From Acidaminococcus fermentans_A (GTDB lineage: Bacteria > Bacillota > Negativicutes > Acidaminococcales > Acidaminococcaceae): DNA of 37,135 nt. The stretch lies in assembly GCF_052216985.1 (NCBI RefSeq), contig NZ_JBQOUY010000023.1:1-37135 (forward strand), read 5' to 3'. The notes beneath the pieces are model-generated. The model was not told the origin of the DNA. It saw only the letters and a program-made list of their open reading frames with translations, and searched no databases. A program made the translations under genes and the position numbers. This document shows positions 24,069-32,357 of this stretch, piece by piece; positions within the stretch are counted from its first letter, which is position 1, and every line of letters begins with the position of its first letter.

Positions 24069-25338
24069 AAGCATTCTTTCTTGTATCGTTATTTTCCTGC
24101 TTCAGCAACAGCTTGGGGTCTTTGTGCTTTGTCACCACATCGGCTGTCACGATGCATTTTTCCACATTATCCTGGCTGGGGACTTCATACATCACATTCT
24201 TCATGATGCCTTCGATGATGGCCCGCAGCCCTCTGGCTCCGGCGTTCCGTTCCAGAGCTTCATGGGCGATGGCTTTCAGGGCCTCATCTTCGAAATCCAG
24301 CTCCACATGGTCCATGGCCAGGAGATGTTCATACTGCTTGGTCAGGGCATTCTTCGGTTCCGTCAGGATCCGGATCAGCGCCTTTTCGTCCAAATTGTCC
24401 AAGGTGACCACCACCGGCAGCCGGCCAACGAATTCAGGGATCAGACCATACTTCACGAAGTCTTCCGGCAGTACATGGCGGAAGGGATTTTCGCTTTTCT
24501 TTTCCGCTTGGGTGGGGATATCCGCCCCAAACCCCATGCTCTTTTTCCCTGTACGGGCATTGATCACGTTCTCCAGCCCAGCAAAAGCCCCTCCGCAGAT
24601 GAAGAGGATATTGGTGGTGTCGATCTGGATCAATTCCTGATGGGGGTGCTTCCGGCCTCCCTGAGGGGGCACATTGGCCACCGTCCCTTCCAGGATCTTC
24701 AGCAGAGCCTGCTGGACCCCTTCCCCCGACACATCCCGGGTGATGGAAGGATTCTCGGATTTCCGGGAAATCTTATCGATTTCATCGATGTAGACAATCC
24801 CCCGTTCTGCCCGTTCAATGTCGTAATCGGCATTTTGGATCAGCCGGAGCAGGATGTTTTCCACATCTTCTCCCACATAACCGGCCTCTGTAAGACTGGT
24901 AGCATCCGCAATGGCAAAGGGGACTTTCAGGATCTTGGCCAGGGTCTGGGCCAGAAGGGTCTTGCCGCTGCCGGTAGGTCCCAGCATCAGGATATTGGAC
25001 TTCTGCAGTTCCACATCCTGGTGGTGCCCCTGTTCATAGTTGATCCGTTTATAGTGGTTGTAAACTGCCACAGCCAGAGTCCTCTTGGCATCTTCCTGTC
25101 CGATGACATATTCGTCCAAGATGGCCTTGATTTCCTTGGGTTTGGGCAGATCCGTGATGGTTTCTTCCGCCGGAGCCTTCAGGTCTTTTTCCAGCATCTC
25201 ATTGCACAGAGCAATGCACTCATCACAGATAAATACGTTATGTCCGGCGATCAGTTTCTTTACCTGGCTCTGCTTTTTGCCGCAGAAAGAACAGGTATAG
25301 TCCGGTCCCTCCAGACCATTCTTATCATCGTAACCCAT
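24067..25338 (-). CDS. clpX: ATP-dependent Clp protease ATP-binding subunit ClpX
   Basis: A 423-residue AAA+ unfoldase that feeds proteins to ClpP. The N-terminal zinc-binding domain has Cys16, Cys19, Cys38 and Cys41 (CSFC...CDEC). The AAA+ module has Walker A GPTGSGKT near residue 120, Walker B IVYIDEIDKI and sensor residues. The IGF-type loop that docks on ClpP falls in the MGFGA region near 270. GGAGGG precedes the ATG. It lies 45 bp after clpP within the tig-clpP-clpX-lon-engB operon. Confidence 0.98.
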   Translation of the reverse strand: MGYDDKNGLEGPDYTCSFCGKKQSQVKKLIAGHNVFICDECIALCNEMLEKDLKAPAEETITDLPKPKEIKAILDEYVIGQEDAKRTLAVAVYNHYKRINYEQGHHQDVELQKSNILMLGPTGSGKTLLAQTLAKILKVPFAIADATSLTEAGYVGEDVENILLRLIQNADYDIERAERGIVYIDEIDKISRKSENPSITRDVSGEGVQQALLKILEGTVANVPPQGGRKHPHQELIQIDTTNILFICGGAFAGLENVINARTGKKSMGFGADIPTQAEKKSENPFRHVLPEDFVKYGLIPEFVGRLPVVVTLDNLDEKALIRILTEPKNALTKQYEHLLAMDHVELDFEDEALKAIAHEALERNAGARGLRAIIEGIMKNVMYEVPSQDNVEKCIVTADVVTKHKDPKLLLKQENNDTRKNA

Positions 25339-25383
25339 CTGAAACCCTCCTTACAGCCAGGGCAAGATGGTCTTTCTTACCCC

Positions 25384-25977
25384 TTATTTCTGGGTCTTGA
25401 TCTGATGGACCACCTGGTCGATCAGACCGTACTTCTCGGCCTCCTCAGCCGTCATGAAATGATCCCGTTCCGTATCCAGCCGGATCTGTTCCGGTGTCTG
25501 ACCGGTGTGGTGGGCCAGGATCTGGTTCATCTCTTCCCGGATCCGCAGGATCTCACGGGCATGGATCTCAATGTCCGTGGCCTGCCCTTGAGCTCCTCCC
25601 AGAGGCTGATGGATCATCACTCTGGAATGGGGCAGGGCAAAGCGTTTTCCCTTGGTCCCGGCCGCCAGCAGTACGGAAGCCATGGAGGCTGCCATCCCTA
25701 CACAGATGGTAGAAACATCTGGACGGATATACTGCATGGTGTCGTAAATCGCCAGCCCGGCGCTGACACTGCCGCCCGGGCTGTTGATGTAGAGATGGAC
25801 ATCCTTATCCGGATTCTCGGATTCCAAGAACAGCAGCTGGGCAATGATCAGGTTAGCCATATGATCTTCGATTTCTCCGGTGACGAAGATGATCCTGTCC
25901 TTCAGCAGCCGGGAATAGATATCATAGCTCCGTTCACCCTTGCTGGTCTGTTCTACCACAATAGGCACATAGCTCAT
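25384..25977 (-). CDS. clpP: ATP-dependent Clp protease proteolytic subunit ClpP
   Basis: A 197-residue serine protease forming the tetradecameric chamber with ClpX. The catalytic triad is visible: Ser98 in GMAASMAS, His123 in MIHQPLGG and Asp172 in ERDHFM. The N-terminus MSYVPIVVEQT is typical and requires the ATG at 25977, which has GGAGGT at good distance; a GTG three codons earlier overlaps that site. It is 20 bp after tig. No CtsR or CIRCE operator was seen in the operon's promoter region. Confidence 0.98.
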   Translation of the reverse strand: MSYVPIVVEQTSKGERSYDIYSRLLKDRIIFVTGEIEDHMANLIIAQLLFLESENPDKDVHLYINSPGGSVSAGLAIYDTMQYIRPDVSTICVGMAASMASVLLAAGTKGKRFALPHSRVMIHQPLGGAQGQATDIEIHAREILRIREEMNQILAHHTGQTPEQIRLDTERDHFMTAEEAEKYGLIDQVVHQIKTQK

Positions 25978-25997
25978 GCCGTCCACCTCCTGCGGTT

Positions 25998-27326
25998 TTA
26001 TTTTTCTTCTTTGGCTTCTTCAGCAGCTTCAGCCTTAGGAGCATTCTTGGCGCTGTCGATCACCAGACGGGCAGCTTTCCGGCGAGCGATGTTGCTCACC
26101 AGTACAGCCAGGGACCCATTTTCCTTGACGATCTTTTCGACCTGTTTCAGAGTAGCCCCATGCATAGCACCCAGCTGTTCCATTTCAGCCTTGATTTCGT
26201 CTTCGCTGACTTTGATTTCTTCCTTCAGGGCAATGGCATCCAGCACCAGATCGGTCTTGATGTTTTCCAGAGCTACAGGTTTCTGTTCATCCCGGTAGGT
26301 CTTCACATCTTTACCCAGATACTGCAGGTACAGGGGCAGGCTCATCTTATGGGCCTGGAGGTTCATAGCCAGTTCGTCCATCATCTGGTTGGCCCGCTGG
26401 GTCACCATCACATCAGGCACTTCGAATTTGGCGTTTTCCACAGCCTTTTTGATCAGGTTGGTTTCGTAGTCGGACTGTGCCCGCTGGGCTTCCGCCTTTT
26501 TCAGACGGTCCATGGTCTTTTCCCGGAATTCAGCCACGGTCTTGCTGTCGCTGTTGGCAGCGATCAGTTCATCAGTGACTTCGGGGACTTCCTTCACTTT
26601 CACATCCTGGACGTTGACCTTGAACACAGCTGCTTTGCCAGCCAGTTCCTTGGAGAAATAATCTTCCGGGAAGGTCACGTTCACATCCGTGGAATCACCC
26701 TTCTTCAGGCCCACCAGCTGATCTTCGAAGCCGGGGATGAAGCTGCCGCTGCCCACTTCCAGAGGATAGCCCTTCCCTTCGCCGCCTTCGAAAGCTTCTC
26801 CGTCAACGGTACCCGCGAAGTCGATGATGGCCAGGTCGCCTTTTTCCAGAGCCTTGCCTTCCGGAGCTTCTACCATCTTAGAAGCCCGTTTTTGCAGGTT
26901 TTCCACTTCTTTATCCACATCAGCGTCGGTGATTTCTTTTTCTTCCTTCACCACGTCCAGGTCTTTGTACTGGCCCAGTTCCGGTTCCGGACGCAGGGTG
27001 ACCACCAGGGTCATTTCCATGGGCTGGCCTTCTTCGAACTTGGAATCCTTGATTTCAGGATCGGATACGGGCACCCATTTGTTTTCTTTCAGAGTCTCTC
27101 TATATTCACTGTTGGCAGCGATTTCAAAAGCTTCTTCTTTGATGGCATCTTTACCTACGTGCATTTCCAGCACACGACGGGGAGCTTTACCCTTACGGAA
27201 GCCAGGGATCGTGACCTGCTTGTTGATTTTGGCAACGGCTTTTTCAAAAGCCTTGGCTACGTCTTCTACCGGCAAAGTGACTTTCAGGGTTGCTTCATTA
27301 CCTTTTCTTTCTACGGAAACGCTCAT
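25998..27326 (-). CDS. tig: Trigger factor
   Basis: A 442-residue ribosome-associated chaperone with peptidyl-prolyl isomerase activity. The N-terminal ribosome-binding domain includes the GFRKGKAPRRVLE signature near residue 41. The FKBP-type domain follows (about 160-245, IDFAGTVDGEAFEGGEGKGYPLEVGSGSFIPGFE), then the helical C-terminal chaperone arms. A Lys/Glu/Ala-rich tail ends the protein. GAGGAGG precedes the ATG. First gene of the tig-clpP-clpX-lon-engB operon. Confidence 0.98.
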   Translation of the reverse strand: MSVSVERKGNEATLKVTLPVEDVAKAFEKAVAKINKQVTIPGFRKGKAPRRVLEMHVGKDAIKEEAFEIAANSEYRETLKENKWVPVSDPEIKDSKFEEGQPMEMTLVVTLRPEPELGQYKDLDVVKEEKEITDADVDKEVENLQKRASKMVEAPEGKALEKGDLAIIDFAGTVDGEAFEGGEGKGYPLEVGSGSFIPGFEDQLVGLKKGDSTDVNVTFPEDYFSKELAGKAAVFKVNVQDVKVKEVPEVTDELIAANSDSKTVAEFREKTMDRLKKAEAQRAQSDYETNLIKKAVENAKFEVPDVMVTQRANQMMDELAMNLQAHKMSLPLYLQYLGKDVKTYRDEQKPVALENIKTDLVLDAIALKEEIKVSEDEIKAEMEQLGAMHGATLKQVEKIVKENGSLAVLVSNIARRKAARLVIDSAKNAPKAEAAEEAKEEK

Positions 27327-27414
27327 TTAAAAAAATCCTCCTCACATGCTGTCAGCCATTCTCTCGTATCATGCTTAACAGTCTGTCTGTAATTGCTTAA
27401 AAAACCGCTCATAT

Positions 27415-27443
27415 AGCATAGCACAAAAGGTGGAAATAAGCAA
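27415..27443 (-). promoter_or_regulatory. Promoter of the tig-clpP-clpX-lon-engB operon
   Basis: TTGCTT (27438-27443), 17-bp spacer, TATGCT (27415-27420) on the minus strand. The leader to the tig ATG would be about 80 bases. No known heat-shock operator sequence is recognisable in it. Confidence 0.6.
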
Positions 27444-27470
27444 CCAAAAGTCAGACTTTCCGGGCAAAAG

Positions 27471-27505
27471 AAAAACTCTCCCTGTGAGGAAACAGAGAGA
27501 GTTTT
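27471..27505 (-). terminator. Terminator of the AGCS symporter gene
   Basis: AAAACTCTCTCTGT pairs, with one mismatch, with ACAGGGAGAGTTTT and is followed by TCTTTT on the minus strand. It begins 11 bp after the symporter stop, upstream of the tig promoter. Confidence 0.85.
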
Positions 27506-27515
27506 ACGGAAAAGA

Positions 27516-28928
27516 TCATTTCCAATAATCCAGATTGGCGTCATCCAACCCGATATCGGAAGCCTTGAACACCGGATTTTCCACACCGGCATCCAGCTGC
27601 CGGCCATAATCATCCATCACGGCAATGGCTGTCCCGTTCAGGGCCAGGATGGAAGGGATATTGATCAGGCACATGAAAGCCATGCAGATATCCGCCACAG
27701 CCCAGGCGTTATCCATGGACATGCCGGCCCCTACAAAGATCACCAGCACCGCCACCAGACGGAAGAGCTTCATGAAGCCCTTGCTGGGAGTCTTCTTCCC
27801 GTTCAGATAAGCCAGGCAGTTGTCCACATAGAACAGGTTCCCGATCAGGGTGGTGAAGGCGAACAGCACCATGGCCACCGTGATCATGATGGGTCCGAAA
27901 GCTCCGAAATCCGTCTGGGTAGCAGCCTGCACATAGGGAGCCCCTGCCATAGCCTTGGTAGGCGTCACACCGGAGAACATGCACATGAGGGCGGTAGCCG
28001 TGCAGAGCACCGTATCGATGAACACGGACAGCATCTGCACCAGACCCTGCTGAGCCGGATGGGAAACATCAGCCGCAGCCGCCGCATTGGGAGCGGACCC
28101 GACACCGGCTTCGTTGGAATACAGACCCCGCTTGATGCCGTACATCATGCAGGACCCGCTGATGCCACCCAGGATCTTCTGGAAGTCAAAGGCATCGGCC
28201 AGCACCTCAGACAGGACGGAGGGGATCATCCCGATATGCATCACGATGATCACCAGGGACAGCAGCACGTACAGGACCCCCATGAAGGGCACCAGCACTT
28301 CTGTGATCCGCAGGATCCGTTTGCCGCCGCCCATAAGGCAATACCCGACCAGCACTGCCAGGATACCGCCGATGATCCAAGAGGTGACGCCTTTTTCATA
28401 GAATCCGTACACGCTGAAGGTGGACTGGAGGTTGTAGGAAGCCAGGGCGTTGAACCCGCCGGCATAGGTAATGATCAGGAAGAAAGCAAAAGCCCCTGCC
28501 AGCAGCTTATTGTGCAGTGCGTTTTCGATGTAGTAAGCCGGTCCGCCATAGCTATCCCCATGGGCATCCCGCCGTTTGTAGACCTGAGCCAGGGTGCTTT
28601 CGATGAAAGCCGTTGCTCCCCCGATGATGGCAATGGCCCACATCCAGAACACAGAACCGAAACCGCCCAGGCACAAAGCCGTGGAGATCCCGATGATATT
28701 CCCGGTCCCCACCCGGGATGCTGTGGAAACCATCAGCGCTTGGAACGATGAGACGGACCCCTCCTTGCTGGGTTTCTGCATGACCACGCGGATACACTCC
28801 CTGAACCAGCGGAACTGGATCAGGCGGGTCCTGACGGTGAAGAAGAGCCCTGCTGCCAGTAGTACAATGATCAGGATGGGATAATACAGGACGTCGTCCA
28901 TGGTGGTGAGTATTTGTGACATTGACAT
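27516..28928 (-). CDS. Sodium:alanine symporter family (AGCS) transporter
   Basis: A 470-residue inner-membrane transporter of the alanine or glycine:cation symporter family, expected to import a small neutral amino acid with Na+. Around ten or eleven hydrophobic helices are visible. The family signature is seen in SRVGTGNIIGISTALCLGGFGSVFWMW (in parts, near residue 50-75) and in GLYSNEAGVGSAPNAAA near 265. GGGAGG lies 5 bp before the ATG at 28928. Single-gene unit with its own terminator. Substrate cannot be fixed from sequence; in amino-acid-fermenting Negativicutes such transporters are common. Confidence 0.93.
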   Translation of the reverse strand: MSMSQILTTMDDVLYYPILIIVLLAAGLFFTVRTRLIQFRWFRECIRVVMQKPSKEGSVSSFQALMVSTASRVGTGNIIGISTALCLGGFGSVFWMWAIAIIGGATAFIESTLAQVYKRRDAHGDSYGGPAYYIENALHNKLLAGAFAFFLIITYAGGFNALASYNLQSTFSVYGFYEKGVTSWIIGGILAVLVGYCLMGGGKRILRITEVLVPFMGVLYVLLSLVIIVMHIGMIPSVLSEVLADAFDFQKILGGISGSCMMYGIKRGLYSNEAGVGSAPNAAAAADVSHPAQQGLVQMLSVFIDTVLCTATALMCMFSGVTPTKAMAGAPYVQAATQTDFGAFGPIMITVAMVLFAFTTLIGNLFYVDNCLAYLNGKKTPSKGFMKLFRLVAVLVIFVGAGMSMDNAWAVADICMAFMCLINIPSILALNGTAIAVMDDYGRQLDAGVENPVFKASDIGLDDANLDYWK

Positions 28929-28984
28929 TTGTCCTCCCTTTCGCGTATTCTCCTCCTATCCTCGTCAGAGAAAAATACAAAGTA

Positions 28985-28999
28985 ATTATATACATTATA
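28985..28999 (-). promoter_or_regulatory. Tandem -10 elements upstream of the AGCS gene
   Basis: Two TATAAT hexamers occur on the minus strand at 28994-28999 and 28985-28990, 9 bp apart and ~60-70 bp before the ATG. Their -35 regions are poor matches. Either could be the start signal. Confidence 0.4.
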
Positions 29000-29048
29000 C
29001 ACGATAAAGCAGAAATTAGCACGGAATCAGGAAAACAATATGCAAAAC

Positions 29049-29079
29049 GGGAGTGTTGCACAGAACGTGCAACACCCCC
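29049..29079 (-). terminator. Repeated hairpin (GTGTTGCAC stem), copy B
   Basis: GGGAGTGTTGCAC and GTGCAACACCCCC form a 13-bp stem with one mismatch around AGAAC, 5 bp after the nitrilase-family stop. Minus-strand continuation is GTTTTGC, a short T-run. It is nearly identical in sequence and position (3' end of a minus gene, followed by the same CTTC) to the hairpin at 20972-21002. Confidence 0.65.
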
Positions 29080-29084
29080 TTCCT

Positions 29085-29912
29085 TCATTTTCTCTCCAAT
29101 CCGTAGACATCCGGCCGACGGTTGTCCAAAGTAAAAGTGCTCTGCCGGACTTTGGTCACATAGTCCAGGTCGATTTCGGCAGTGATCACACCTGTTTTTT
29201 CTGAGGCCCTAGCAATCACAGTCCCCCAAGGATCCACAATCATAGAGTTTCCATAGGCGGTGAAACGGGGCTTCTTCCCCATTTGATCCGGAGCGATCAC
29301 ATAGCATTCGTTCTCGATGGCCCGGGCCCGGACCAGGATTTCCCAGTGGTCTTTCCCTGTATTCACAGTGAAATTGGCAGGCACCGCGAAGATCTTCGTT
29401 CCTTCCAGAGCCATGATCCGGAACATTTCCCCGAACCGGATATCGTAACAGATGCCAAAGCCTAGTTTTCCCAGTTCCGTATCTGCCACTGTCAAATCAT
29501 GGCCCGGGCAAACCCTGTCGCTTTCCCGGCTGGTGACTCCATTGGGCAGCACCACATCGAAGGGATGGAGCTTGGCATATTTGGCAGCCAGGGTGCCGTC
29601 CGGCCGGATCAGGAAAGTGGTGTTGAAGGGACGGGCCGGATCTTCCGGATTGTGTTCATAGATACTCCCGGCCTCCAGCCAAAGGCCCAGTTCCCGGGCC
29701 AGTCCGGACAGGCGCTGGAACGTAGGACCTCCCGGAATGGATTCCGCTTCCTGGGCCAGGTTCCGTCCGATGTAATTCATGGATTCCGGCAGGACCACCA
29801 ATTGGGCCCCCCGGTCAGCCGCCTCACGGATATAGCCTTCCGCAGCAGCCAGGTTGGCCATCTTGTCATCCTGGGAATCCATCTGGATGGCAGCAGCAAT
29901 GAATTTAGTCAT
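29085..29912 (-). CDS. Carbon-nitrogen hydrolase (nitrilase superfamily, Nit-type amidase)
   Basis: A 275-residue cytoplasmic amidase of the nitrilase superfamily. The catalytic triad is Glu43 (VVLPESMN), Lys114 (YAKLHPFD) and Cys155 (GFGICYDIRF). Overall similarity to Nit1/Nit2-type enzymes suggests omega-amidase or deaminated-glutathione amidase activity, but this is not certain. AAAGGAG precedes the ATG. The gene stands alone, 84 bp downstream of the UDP-sugar genes and with a hairpin after its stop. Confidence 0.92.
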   Translation of the reverse strand: MTKFIAAAIQMDSQDDKMANLAAAEGYIREAADRGAQLVVLPESMNYIGRNLAQEAESIPGGPTFQRLSGLARELGLWLEAGSIYEHNPEDPARPFNTTFLIRPDGTLAAKYAKLHPFDVVLPNGVTSRESDRVCPGHDLTVADTELGKLGFGICYDIRFGEMFRIMALEGTKIFAVPANFTVNTGKDHWEILVRARAIENECYVIAPDQMGKKPRFTAYGNSMIVDPWGTVIARASEKTGVITAEIDLDYVTKVRQSTFTLDNRRPDVYGLERK

Positions 29913-29995
29913 GTGGTTCTCCTTTCGGCGTAGCAGTCAGCCTGCGCCCCCTGTATATCCGCCCTTTTCAAGGCTGGTGGTGGATTCGTCACTCA

Positions 29996-30994
29996 TCACT
30001 CAATATGATAATATTCCCGATACCATTGAGCGAATTTCCCCAGCCCTTCCGCAATGGTGGTGCGGGGCTTGAATCCGAAATCCTTTTCCAGTTCACTGAC
30101 ATCCGCATAGGTCTGGTACACATCCCCGGGCTGCATGGGAAGGTATTCCTTTTCCGCCGTCTTGCCCAGAGCCTTTTCCAAGGTCTCGATGAAAGTCATG
30201 AGTTTTTCCGGATGGTTGTTCCCGATGTTGTAGATTTTATACCGGTCCCCGTCTTCATTGGGCTTTGGCGGATTGCACAGCATATTCTGGATGCCAGTGA
30301 CAATGTCATCCACATAGGTGAAATCCCGGTACATATCCCCCTGGTTGAAGATGGTGATGGGTTCCCCCTTCATGATTTTATTGGTGAACTTGAAATAGGC
30401 CATGTCCGGCCGTCCAAAGGGCCCGTACACTGTAAAGAACCGGAGCCCTGTGGACGGGATCCCGTACAGATGGCAGTAGGTATAAGCCATCAGTTCGTCA
30501 GATTTCTTGGTAGCCGCGTAGAGACTGATAGGATGGTCCACATTGTCCGTGGTGGCAAAAGGCGTCTTCTTCTGGTTCCCGTACACAGAAGAACTGGAAG
30601 CGAACAGCAGATGCTCCGGCTGGAAACGGCGGCAGGCCTCCAGGATATTGAAGAATCCTACAATATTAGAGTCGATGTATTCCCGGGGATGGTCGATGCT
30701 GTAGCGGACTCCGGCCTGGGCCGCCAGGTTCACCACGATATCCGGCCGGAATCCCTCAAAGATCCGATCCACCGTTGCCCCATCTGCTAAGTCTCCCTGG
30801 GTGAAGGAAAAGGCTGGGTACAGCTCCAGCTGGGCCAGCCGATCCTTTTTCAGCTGCACATCGTAATATGCGTTCATATTATCCAAACCGGCCACCTGCA
30901 CCCCCAGGGACAGCAGCCGTTTGGCCAGATGGTAGCCAATGAAACCGGCTGCCCCGGTAATGAGGATTTTTTTGTTGGCATCAAAAGGTTCCAT
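29996..30994 (-). CDS. UDP-glucuronate 4-epimerase-like NAD-dependent epimerase
   Basis: A 332-residue short-chain dehydrogenase/reductase of the extended type. The NAD-binding motif is GAAGFIG at 14-20, and the catalytic Tyr159-x3-Lys163 with Ser in FASSSSVYG is visible. The segment NMNAYYDVQLKKDRL and the RFFTVYGPFGRPDMA block are typical of UDP-glucuronate 4-epimerases that make UDP-galacturonate for capsule or LPS. It follows the UDP-glucose dehydrogenase gene by 9 bp, which supplies UDP-glucuronate. dTDP-glucose dehydratase is less likely because the product-specific residues differ and the partner gene points to glucuronate. Confidence 0.9.
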   Translation of the reverse strand: MEPFDANKKILITGAAGFIGYHLAKRLLSLGVQVAGLDNMNAYYDVQLKKDRLAQLELYPAFSFTQGDLADGATVDRIFEGFRPDIVVNLAAQAGVRYSIDHPREYIDSNIVGFFNILEACRRFQPEHLLFASSSSVYGNQKKTPFATTDNVDHPISLYAATKKSDELMAYTYCHLYGIPSTGLRFFTVYGPFGRPDMAYFKFTNKIMKGEPITIFNQGDMYRDFTYVDDIVTGIQNMLCNPPKPNEDGDRYKIYNIGNNHPEKLMTFIETLEKALGKTAEKEYLPMQPGDVYQTYADVSELEKDFGFKPRTTIAEGLGKFAQWYREYYHIE

Positions 30995-31003
30995 ACCTGC
31001 TCC

Positions 31004-32170
31004 TTAGTCCCGGTCAAATAGATCCCGGGTATAGACTTTTTCTTTCACATCCGCCAGATCTTCCGACCAGCGGTTGGCCACGATCAGGTCACATTCCTTC
31101 TTGAACCGGTCCAAATCTTGGCACACGGGGGAGCGGAAGAACTCCGGCTCCTTCAAGGTCGGTTCATAGACCACCACCGGGATGCCCTTGGCTTTGATCC
31201 GTTTCATGACCCCCTGGATGGCAGAAGAACGGAAATTGTCCGAAGCGCTCTTCATGGTCAGCCGATAGATCCCCACGATCTTGGGGTCCCGGGCCAGGAT
31301 TTCATCGGCGATGTGGTCCTTCCGGGTCCGGTTGGCTGCTACGATGGCTGAAATCAAGTTCTGGGGCACATCCTGGTAATTGGCCAGCAGCTGCTTGGTA
31401 TCCTTGGGCAGGCAGTACCCGCCATAGCCAAAAGAAGGATTGTTGTAGAAATCCCCGATCCGTGGATCCAAAGAGACTCCCTTGATGATCTGGGCTGTGG
31501 AAAGGCCCCGCATTTCCGCATAAGAATCCAGTTCATTGAAATAGGCCACCCGGAGAGCCAGGTAGGTGTTGGCAAAGAGTTTGATGGCCTCCGCTTCCGT
31601 GGAACCGGTGAATAGCATGGGGATGTCCTTTTTTTCTGCCCCTTCCGCCAAAAGAGCTGCAAACTTCCGGCCCCGGGGAGAATCTTCCCCCACCACGATC
31701 CGGGAGGGATGGAGGTTATCGTACAGGGCCTTCCCTTCCCGCAGGAATTCTGGAGAAAAAATGATGTTGTCCGTATGGTACCGTTTCCGGATTTCCGCCG
31801 TATACCCTACCGGCACTGTGGATTTGATGACCATCACCCCAGAGGGATTGATGTCCAAGACTTCTTCAATGATATTTTCCACCGAAGACGTGTCGAAGAA
31901 ATTTTTCTGAGGGTCATAGTTGGTGGGAGTGGAGATAATGATATAGGCAGCGTCTGTAAAGGCGTCCTGGGGATCCAAAGTAGCTCGGAACCGGATATCC
32001 TTCCGCTGAAGGAAACGAGTGATATCTGCATCCACCAAAGGAGATCGGCCTGCGTTGAGCATCTGTACTTTTTCCGGCACAATGTCCAGCGCCACCACTT
32101 CCTGGTGCTGGGCCAGCAGGAGCCCGTTGGAAAGGCCCACATAGCCAGTGCCTGCAATCGCGATTTTCAT
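31004..32170 (-). CDS. ugd: UDP-glucose 6-dehydrogenase
   Basis: A 388-residue NAD-dependent enzyme oxidising UDP-glucose to UDP-glucuronate. The Rossmann motif GTGYVGLSNG is near residue 7-16. The conserved SPEFLREGKA is at 139-148, and the catalytic cysteine is Cys253 in FGYGGYCLPKDT. Its length is that of the short bacterial class. Together with the downstream epimerase it forms a two-gene unit for uronic acid precursors of surface glycans. The N-terminus MKIAIAGTGYVG is standard; AAAGGAG lies ~9 bp before the ATG. Other sugar-nucleotide dehydrogenases (for example UDP-ManNAc) are less likely from the motif pattern. Confidence 0.93.
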   Translation of the reverse strand: MKIAIAGTGYVGLSNGLLLAQHQEVVALDIVPEKVQMLNAGRSPLVDADITRFLQRKDIRFRATLDPQDAFTDAAYIIISTPTNYDPQKNFFDTSSVENIIEEVLDINPSGVMVIKSTVPVGYTAEIRKRYHTDNIIFSPEFLREGKALYDNLHPSRIVVGEDSPRGRKFAALLAEGAEKKDIPMLFTGSTEAEAIKLFANTYLALRVAYFNELDSYAEMRGLSTAQIIKGVSLDPRIGDFYNNPSFGYGGYCLPKDTKQLLANYQDVPQNLISAIVAANRTRKDHIADEILARDPKIVGIYRLTMKSASDNFRSSAIQGVMKRIKAKGIPVVVYEPTLKEPEFFRSPVCQDLDRFKKECDLIVANRWSEDLADVKEKVYTRDLFDRD

Positions 32171-32199
32171 AAGAACGGCTCCTTTCCTGCAATAGGATT

Positions 32200-32208
32200 A
32201 TTATACCA
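32200..32208 (-). promoter_or_regulatory. Extended -10 promoter of ugd
   Basis: TGGTATAAT on the minus strand is a perfect extended -10, ~30 bp before the ugd ATG. Its -35 region falls inside the upstream terminator stem and is not conserved, which is acceptable for an extended -10 promoter. Confidence 0.65.
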
Positions 32209-32209
32209 T

Positions 32210-32242
32210 AAAAAAAGGGCCTGCTGCATAAGCAGCAGGCCC
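32210..32242 (-). terminator. Terminator downstream of the LTA-synthase-like gene
   Basis: GGGCCTGCTGC pairs perfectly with GCAGCAGGCCC around TTAT and is followed by T7 on the minus strand. It is a strong Rho-independent terminator and abuts the heptad repeat element on one side and the ugd promoter on the other. Confidence 0.92.
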
Positions 32243-32353
32243 GTCATACGTCAGTCGTCATACGTCATACGCTTTTGGAAATCAATTTTTTCAAATTGAT
32301 TTTAAATGGAACCCGCAGCTGCAGGTTCCTTCCACCGGCGTATGACGTATGAC
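32243..32353. repeat. Inverted-repeat element 3, GTCATAN heptad arms
   Basis: A 111-bp element. The left arm (32243-32272) has four 7-bp units then GC, matching the right arm of the 293-414 element at 28 of 30 positions. The right arm (32338-32353) has only two units plus GC, as if two had been lost. The interior has an AAATCAATTT/AAATTGATTT hairpin and a GGAACC-type GC dyad. It begins right at a terminator and ends 4 bp from the stop of the LTA-synthase-like gene, again at a 3' end. Confidence 0.85.
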
Positions 32354-32357
32354 CGGT

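Noticed and set aside
22282..26298. A 1338-codon open frame on the plus strand, the longest in the window
   Set aside because: It is antisense to lon, clpX, clpP and part of tig, all unmistakable genes. The translation is low-complexity His/Gln/Phe-rich, as expected for the complement of GC-rich coding DNA, and has no start signal.
26160..27392. 410-codon plus-strand frame opposite tig
   Set aside because: Phe/His-rich antisense of the Lys/Glu-rich trigger factor.
27327..27470. CtsR or CIRCE heat-shock operator upstream of the tig-clpP-clpX operon
   Set aside because: Neither the GGTCAAA direct repeat nor the TTAGCACTC inverted repeat is present.
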